Positions 5,957 through 9,428 of a stretch of 9,428 nt of DNA are shown here, piece by piece (positions within the stretch are counted from its first letter, which is position 1; the number at the start of each line of letters is the position of its first letter). The translations under genes were made by a program, and so were the position numbers. The notes beneath the pieces are model-generated. The model had not been told where the DNA came from, made no database searches, and was given only the letters and a program-made list of their open reading frames with translations. The stretch is from Nanobdellota archaeon (GTDB taxonomy: Archaea; Nanobdellota; Nanobdellia; Woesearchaeales; GW2011-AR9), in contig JAHJDQ010000074.1 in assembly GCA_018812355.1 (NCBI GenBank), positions 1 through 9,428 of the forward strand. The letters are read 5' to 3'.

Positions 5957-6073
5957 CGCCACCACTGGGATTTGAACCCAGATATCCGTGAGGAAACAGG
6001 ATTAGCAATCCTGCGCTATTTTCTGCTACGCACAAACCTTCTTGCACGAAGTACCAGATTAAGCGATGGTGGC
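5957..6073 (-). tRNA. tRNA-Ser(GCT) with an intron in the D-loop
   Basis: The 7-bp acceptor stem GCCACCA/TGGTGGC is perfect. The anticodon arm is CAGGA-TTGCTAA-TCCTG with anticodon GCT, decoding AGC/AGU serine codons. The T arm is CTGGG-TTCAAAT-CCCAG, and there is a class II variable arm of 15 nt (TCC/GGA stem). The discriminator is G and CCA is not encoded. The gene is 117 nt; removing a predicted 33-nt intron leaves 84 nt with D stem GCT/AGC and loop TAATCTGGTAT, which restores A14, G18-G19 and A21. A TATA box 27 nt upstream and a T9 tract downstream make it a single-gene unit. Confidence 0.92.
6020..6052 (-). other. Predicted 33-nt archaeal tRNA intron with bulge-helix-bulge motif
   Basis: On the minus strand the central helix is TCTG/CAGA (4 bp). 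It is flanked by a 3-nt bulge GTA at the 5' splice site and a 3-nt bulge AAA at the 3' splice site. The intron folds into a stem of about 9-10 bp containing one T-T mismatch and two or three G-U pairs, closed by the loop AAGG. Cutting after the second base of each bulge gives an ordinary D-loop. The 3-4-3 geometry is the substrate form for archaeal splicing endonuclease. The location, between positions 20 and 21, is non-canonical. Confidence 0.8.
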
Positions 6074-6094
6074 AATGACTAACTAATTCAGGGG

Positions 6095-6106
6095 TATATA
6101 TTTAAA
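6095..6106 (-). promoter_or_regulatory. TATA box of tRNA-Ser
   Basis: TTTAAATATATA on the minus strand is centred 27 nt before the tRNA 5' end. It is preceded by ATAAAAACA, and the combined string ATAAAAACATTTA is repeated exactly in the sepF promoter. Confidence 0.7.
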
Positions 6107-6117
6107 TGTTTTTATCC

Positions 6118-6163
6118 AAAAAAAATTATTAAAAATAAACAAAAAAAGAGAAAACAAAAAAAA
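6118..6163 (-). terminator. Clustered oligo-T terminator after sepF
   Basis: Directly after the sepF stop the minus strand carries runs of 8, 7 and 8 T (6156-6163, 6141-6147, 6118-6125) with shorter ones between. Staggered T tracts without a hairpin are typical of archaeal termination. Confidence 0.6.
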
Positions 6164-6547
6164 TTACTTAATTCCGCTACCGCGATGAATCCTGGCAAAA
6201 TAAGGAGCAGCAACAACATAATCTTCGCCAAAACCAGCAATGTCTCCATCAATCGCTTCACAAGTTTTTCTCAATTTAGAAATCGCCCTTTTCAACTCAA
6301 CTAAATCTTTGTCTTTTAAAGGCTTAATGTTAACTAAAGCAATCGTGCTACCTTCTCGTAAAACATCAAGAATTTCTTTAATATCTTCAAACTCTTCCAT
6401 CACGAACGGTCGAACTAAGATTTTTGAACGATCCTCTCCGGAAGGCGAATCATTTAATTCGACGTATTCGTCAACTTTTTCAAAATCTTCTTCCTCTTCT
6501 CGTGGTTGAGCAAATTTTTCTTTGACCCGTAAAAAAAAGTCTTTCAT
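6164..6547 (-). CDS. sepF: Archaeal cell-division protein SepF
   Basis: A 127-residue protein. MKDFFLRVKEKF at the N-terminus is an amphipathic membrane-targeting helix, followed by an acidic linker (about 15-40). The SepF core (42-121) runs from KILVRPFVMEEFEDIKEI through GSTIALVNIKPL, a helix around 81-98, and GDIAGFGEDYVVAAPYF. In archaea, SepF dimers tether the FtsZ ring to the membrane, so it acts at the division site on the cytoplasmic face. I chose the ATG at 6547, which has GAGGGTG 6 nt upstream; a GTG at 6556 is in frame but lies inside that ribosome binding site. It appears to be a single-gene unit with its own TATA box and T-tract terminator. Confidence 0.92.
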   Translation of the reverse strand: MKDFFLRVKEKFAQPREEEEDFEKVDEYVELNDSPSGEDRSKILVRPFVMEEFEDIKEILDVLREGSTIALVNIKPLKDKDLVELKRAISKLRKTCEAIDGDIAGFGEDYVVAAPYFARIHRGSGIK

Positions 6548-6600
6548 TTTATACACCCTCTCATCTTTAAATTATGACTACTCTCGTAAAGTAATCGCTC

Positions 6601-6609
6601 CTATATAAA
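6601..6609 (-). promoter_or_regulatory. TATA box of sepF
   Basis: TTTATATAG on the minus strand predicts a start near 6578 and a 5' leader of about 30 nt carrying GAGGGTG. The preceding 13 nt, ATAAAAACATTTA (6606-6618), also occurs before tRNA-Ser (6103-6115). A hairpin GTTTTTAT/ATAAAAAC (6611-6641) overlaps the upstream edge of the promoter. Confidence 0.6.
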
Positions 6610-6648
6610 TGTTTTTATGCTTTATAATAAAGGATAAAAACATCATTA

Positions 6649-6781
6649 AGTACATGAAAATCAACAAAAAGATTGATTTTCAGTACAGGAAATAGAACCA
6701 AAGATTCTATTTTTGTACAAAAATGAAGTAGTTTCTTCATTTTCAGTACTGAAAAAAGATAGTTTTCTTTTTTCATGTACT
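6649..6781. repeat. Multi-hairpin intergenic element 2, punctuated by GTAC
   Basis: The outer stem AGTACATGA/TCATGTACT (6649-6657 with 6773-6781) encloses four perfect hairpins. These are TGAAAATCAA/TTGATTTTCA (6655-6682), AAATAGAA/TTCTATTT (6690-6712), AAAATGAAG/CTTCATTTT (6720-6743) and TGAAAAAAG/CTTTTTTCA (6750-6775). GTAC occurs at 6650, 6683, 6715, 6746 and 6777, once in every junction, at steps of 33, 32, 31 and 31. Loops come in two related pairs: CAAAAAGA and CCAAAGA, then TAGTTT and ATAGTTTT. A further hairpin at 6611-6641 adjoins it. The element includes the stop codon of the upstream gene. Confidence 0.8.
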
Positions 6782-8182
6782 CAAACGGAAAATATTCGAG
6801 TAAGCTTTCCCACGCTTTTTCCGCCCTTTTTTAAACTCTACAGTTGCCCTAGGCAGACTCAACGTCCCGACAACATTAAGTTTAGTTTTTATTTTATAAG
6901 TTACTAAACGATGCTCATGCACATCTAACTCAGCTAAACCCCAGACCACTTTCGTCCTTTTCCTACCAGAACGAATCTCCTGTGGTTTTAATGTTCCTAA
7001 TTCTAACCCCTGCTGAACATTAGCGATACTTGGAACGTAATCAGTAATCTCCACCTCTTTCAAAGGCTTGCGGGAACGATTCCTTACTTCTAAAGTAACT
7101 TTCACTTCCGATAAGGTCTCCCCAGCCCGAGTAGCAATCGCTTCTTTATTAACTGAAACTGGCGACTGTACGTAATAATAAAACCCCGCAAACAACAATA
7201 CAATTACCAAAATATAAATCAACCAACGATAATTAGTGATGAAACCGAACGTTTCCGTTTCTCCCGGAGCTAATTCTAACTCCCACACAAAATAACGTTG
7301 CCCCTCAATTTTTTCCGTTCTAGCTTTAGTTGTAAACAAAGCTTCAAAAAAATTAGTCGGCACTTTAGCTTTCTGTGTATTTTTAACGTTTCCCTCATTC
7401 ATCACGACCACTTGCCGATAATGTTTCAGAAAATAACTATCCTTACTCATTTCAGTACTAAACGGCGGTAATAAAGATAAAATTTCAATCTTTTGATCAA
7501 CTACTTTAACCACTTCCCCATATCGAGAGAAAACAAAAAACAAAGTATAATCTTTCGGCTGCTGAAATTCATTAGGAACAATACTAAACTCAACCGTTTT
7601 CCGTTCCATGGGCGGAAGATCAATAATCGCTTCTTTATTAAACTCAGGAATATCACTTTGAATTTCTAATTTTAAATTGGTTAGGTTTAACGGATTTCTA
7701 TTTTCTAAAAATAATTTAACTGCTAATGGTTCTTTCGGAGTGATTTTCTCGTCCATATCTATCTCTACTAAAAATGCTGGTAGGTAATCGACCGGACCTT
7801 GCGAAGCTAGATAAATCTTTAAGGCCTGCTCATACCTTTCACCTAAATCAGTTTCCACAGTAACGTGAACATAATAAATTTTGGGAGTTAATTCCTGTAA
7901 GGGCCGAGCAACAATTTTAACTATTTTTGATTGTCCTGCAGCGAGAGAAAAAACCCTGTCTTGTAAAGGAGAGGGATCAACGTTCCAATCTTGTCCTGAC
8001 TGTAAAGAATAAATACTATAACGTTGCGTCACTTCCGCCTGATTAGTAATTTCTAGATTAAAAGAAGCTTCCTCTAACGGAGTAATATCGTTTTTAAGTG
8101 TAGCAACACTAATTTGCGTCTCTGCTACAGCCGTACCTGCCAAAAGAACCAACAATACAATTAAAAATACAATCCAACGCAC
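6773..8182 (-). CDS. Signal-peptide membrane protein with beta-domains and a single transmembrane helix
   Basis: A 469-residue protein. VRWIVFLIVLLVLLAGTAVA is a signal peptide. Residues about 22-315 form beta-rich domains resembling NEW3/CARDB-type Ig-like folds. A transmembrane helix lies at 319-338 (WLIYILVIVLLFAGFYYYV). The C-terminal segment 355-469 resembles a DUF11-like beta-domain (VEITDYVPSIANVQQG) and ends in a basic stretch, KKGRKKRG. I chose GTG at 8182 because AGAGGTGG (8190-8197) lies 7 nt upstream; the longer ATG-started frame from 8281 adds 33 residues and runs through the promoter and part of hairpin element 3. It lies between a TadC-like gene and sepF, so a role in pilus or envelope assembly is possible but not shown. 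Confidence 0.8.
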   Translation of the reverse strand: MRWIVFLIVLLVLLAGTAVAETQISVATLKNDITPLEEASFNLEITNQAEVTQRYSIYSLQSGQDWNVDPSPLQDRVFSLAAGQSKIVKIVARPLQELTPKIYYVHVTVETDLGERYEQALKIYLASQGPVDYLPAFLVEIDMDEKITPKEPLAVKLFLENRNPLNLTNLKLEIQSDIPEFNKEAIIDLPPMERKTVEFSIVPNEFQQPKDYTLFFVFSRYGEVVKVVDQKIEILSLLPPFSTEMSKDSYFLKHYRQVVVMNEGNVKNTQKAKVPTNFFEALFTTKARTEKIEGQRYFVWELELAPGETETFGFITNYRWLIYILVIVLLFAGFYYYVQSPVSVNKEAIATRAGETLSEVKVTLEVRNRSRKPLKEVEITDYVPSIANVQQGLELGTLKPQEIRSGRKRTKVVWGLAELDVHEHRLVTYKIKTKLNVVGTLSLPRATVEFKKGRKKRGKAYSNIFRLST

Positions 8183-8189
8183 TTTTTGT

Positions 8190-8230
8190 CCACCTCTCCC
8201 GATTGTAAAACTAACAATAATATATAAAAA
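8190..8230 (-). promoter_or_regulatory. Promoter and Shine-Dalgarno of the signal-peptide membrane protein
   Basis: The TATA box TTTATATA spans 8221-8228, and the ribosome binding site AGAGGTGG spans 8190-8197. The predicted transcription start is near 8197-8200, so the leader would barely include the Shine-Dalgarno. The position supports the GTG start at 8182. A small hairpin TAAAAAC-TTC-GTTTTTA (8225-8241, plus strand) overlaps the box. Confidence 0.55.
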
Positions 8231-8256
8231 CTTCGTTTTTAGAGGTGGTGTTTGTC

Positions 8257-8519
8257 TTAAGAACAGCCTTAGTAAGAGCACTACCGCATAAAAACAAACA
8301 AAGATTTGTTTTTAGCGCTGAAAACTAATAGTTATCAAAAAATAGGATTTTTTGGGAACTCCCAGAAACTTTGTTTCTGATAGTTTTTAGTTTTCATGCG
8401 CCAAAGGAGGCGCATAAATTTACGCAGTAAATTTATAATCGCGGTGACATGCAAACGAGCAAAGCGAGTTTGCTCGCAGGTCACTGCGTAGTGCTCTTGT
8501 TTGATAAATTAATTCTTAA
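8257..8519. repeat. Multi-hairpin intergenic element 3
   Basis: Two nested outer stems, TTAAGAA/TTCTTAA (8257-8263 with 8513-8519) and a 14-bp stem with one bulged base (8274-8288 with 8485-8498), enclose several hairpins. These are TAAAAACAAA/TTTGTTTTTA (8289-8314); a branched arm TGAAAACTAA/TTAGTTTTCA (8319-8396) that holds CAAAAAAT/ATTTTTTG and CAGAAAC/GTTTCTG; TGCGCC/GGCGCA (8397-8414); TAAATTTAC/GTAAATTTA (8415-8435); and CGAGCAAA/TTTGCTCG (8456-8476) inside GCGGTGAC/GTCACTGC. It fills the gap after the TadC stop, which lies inside the outermost stem. I see no gene within it. Confidence 0.75.
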
Positions 8520-9428
8520 ACCGCCAACGTATTACTCATAATACTCATTGCAAAGATATTGAACAATAACATCACTAAACCGGCAATAAAACAATATAGC
8601 AAAGTACTACTAACCAAATTCTTTCCTAAAGCATATCTCTCTCCTAATTTGTCAGCACCATTTTCAATCCCGTTGCTTAATACTGTTAAAATATAAACTA
8701 TCTGGACAATATAAATCCCCACCACTATTTGAAAGAAATAAGTGGGAATACCAATCCCAAAAATAGTCAACATATCACTAAAACCGCCTACTCCACCACC
8801 ACCAGCCTGATTCGAAAAATTGCTCAATTGCGCCGCTAATTTGGTTAAGATTGCTGAAATCATCGACGTAATCCCAATCACAATCCCGGCAATCGCCGGG
8901 GTTAAGAATTTTGTTTGCGCTTTCATTGACGAAATTATATCAGCCATTAAATCATTCAGTCTTTCTTCCACCCGATGAATTTCTTTAATGTAACGGGACA
9001 TTGATAATAAAGCCTGTGCCGCAATCCGGGGACCTTTCTTAACCGATTCAATCAACACTTTCATTGACGATTCAATTACTTTGGAAGGAAAACTAACTAA
9101 CGCCCCTACTTTTGGATCAAAGATAGCTTGTTCTAACCCCATCCCTAATTTAGTAATGTTCTTTTCCACTAAATTAAAATATTGACCGGAAGTCGTATCT
9201 CGCATCGTGTCAGCCACTTTAGAAAAAGCAATTTCTGCCGGCAAACCGTCCCCTAACCTGTTTCCTAATTGAAACAAAGCTGAAGAAAATTCATCCTCTA
9301 ACTCTTTTGTTCTCTCCCTAATTTTAATCACATTCTTGGAACGTAAGGAATAGAATAAACCAATCGAAACGCCTAACCCAATTACTACAACTAACGATAA
9401 TAAAGCCGCTCCCATTCCATAAGGACCA
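8516..9428 (-). CDS. TadC/FlaJ-type membrane platform protein, 5' end beyond the window
   Basis: The frame is open to the window edge (…GPYG before the first internal Met at 9415), so about 303 residues are visible and the start lies outside. After a membrane helix (LLSLVVVIGLGVSIGLF) comes the type II secretion F / TadC cytoplasmic domain, with LEDEFSSALFQLGNRLGDGL, PAEIAFSKVA and LGMGLEQAIFDP. At least three further hydrophobic segments follow (FLTPAIAGIVIGITSM, the stretch around IFGIGIPTYFFQIVVGIYIV, and a C-terminal helix). Family members form the inner-membrane platform of archaeal type IV pili or archaella and work with a secretion ATPase. A second, N-terminal T2SF domain would be expected upstream. 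No ATPase is visible here, so pilus versus archaellum is undecided. Confidence 0.85.
   Translation of the reverse strand, partial: GPYGMGAALLSLVVVIGLGVSIGLFYSLRSKNVIKIRERTKELEDEFSSALFQLGNRLGDGLPAEIAFSKVADTMRDTTSGQYFNLVEKNITKLGMGLEQAIFDPKVGALVSFPSKVIESSMKVLIESVKKGPRIAAQALLSMSRYIKEIHRVEERLNDLMADIISSMKAQTKFLTPAIAGIVIGITSMISAILTKLAAQLSNFSNQAGGGGVGGFSDMLTIFGIGIPTYFFQIVVGIYIVQIVYILTVLSNGIENGADKLGERYALGKNLVSSTLLYCFIAGLVMLLFNIFAMSIMSNTLAV

Noticed and set aside
5853..6047. A 64-codon minus-strand frame across the tRNA
   Set aside because: It overlaps the tRNA exons and the module C promoter; no coding signature.
6649..6781. CRISPR-like array because of the regular 31-33 nt spacing
   Set aside because: The repeated unit is only GTAC with weak flanks; the intervening units are perfect hairpins rather than unrelated spacers, and no cas gene is nearby.
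6713..6907. A 64-codon plus-strand frame
   Set aside because: Half of it is hairpin element 2 and the rest is antisense to the well-supported membrane-protein gene.
8183..8281. Upstream extension of the signal-peptide membrane protein to the ATG at 8281
   Set aside because: The extension runs through a TATA box and hairpin element 3 and would bury the signal peptide; the GTG at 8182 has a strong Shine-Dalgarno at proper spacing.

Overview
The window looks like chromosome from an AT-rich archaeon, most likely a small-genome DPANN lineage (Woesearchaeota/Pacearchaeota type). The grounds are archaeal TATA promoters about 27 nt upstream of starts, oligo-T terminators, a tRNA-Ser whose D-loop carries a bulge-helix-bulge intron, an archaeal SepF, a FlaJ/TadC-type pilus membrane protein, and several HEPN/nucleotidyltransferase (MNT) pairs. 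Every gene I can support is on the minus strand, so transcription runs from high to low coordinates. The lineage call is inference; no marker gene fixes it.

In the direction of transcription: (1) The 3' part of a TadC/FlaJ-like membrane protein (9428-8516). (2) A large multi-hairpin intergenic element (8519-8257). (3) A secreted/membrane protein with a signal peptide, beta-rich ectodomain, one transmembrane helix and a C-terminal domain (8182-6773). (4) A second multi-hairpin element punctuated by GTAC every 31-33 nt (6781-6649). (5) sepF, the archaeal FtsZ membrane anchor (6547-6164). (6) Intron-containing tRNA-Ser(GCT) (6073-5957). (7) A toxin-antitoxin island (5827-2597) of three consecutive winged-helix MNT + HEPN modules: C (intact), B (HEPN destroyed by an internal deletion and frame change) and A (intact). 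A third multi-hairpin element (4806-4519) lies between C and B. A 23-bp near-perfect direct repeat brackets module A. (8) An 822-residue surface protein with Cys-rich Asp-rich repeats and a duplicated EF-hand/dockerin-like tail (2542-74). (9) The signal peptide of the next gene, cut by the window edge (72-1).

In each TA module the DNA-binding nucleotidyltransferase gene comes first, is predicted to be leaderless, and is translationally coupled or overlapped to its HEPN partner. Module B has two 14-bp palindromes exactly 20 bp apart over its TATA box and start codon, a likely autorepression operator. It survives although the toxin partner is broken.

The least explained structure is the set of three multi-hairpin elements. 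Each is an outer inverted repeat enclosing 4-7 perfect 5-10 bp stems, mostly of unrelated sequence. Each starts at, or just past, the 3' end of a minus-strand gene and fills the gap to the next promoter. I know of no described family that fits them.
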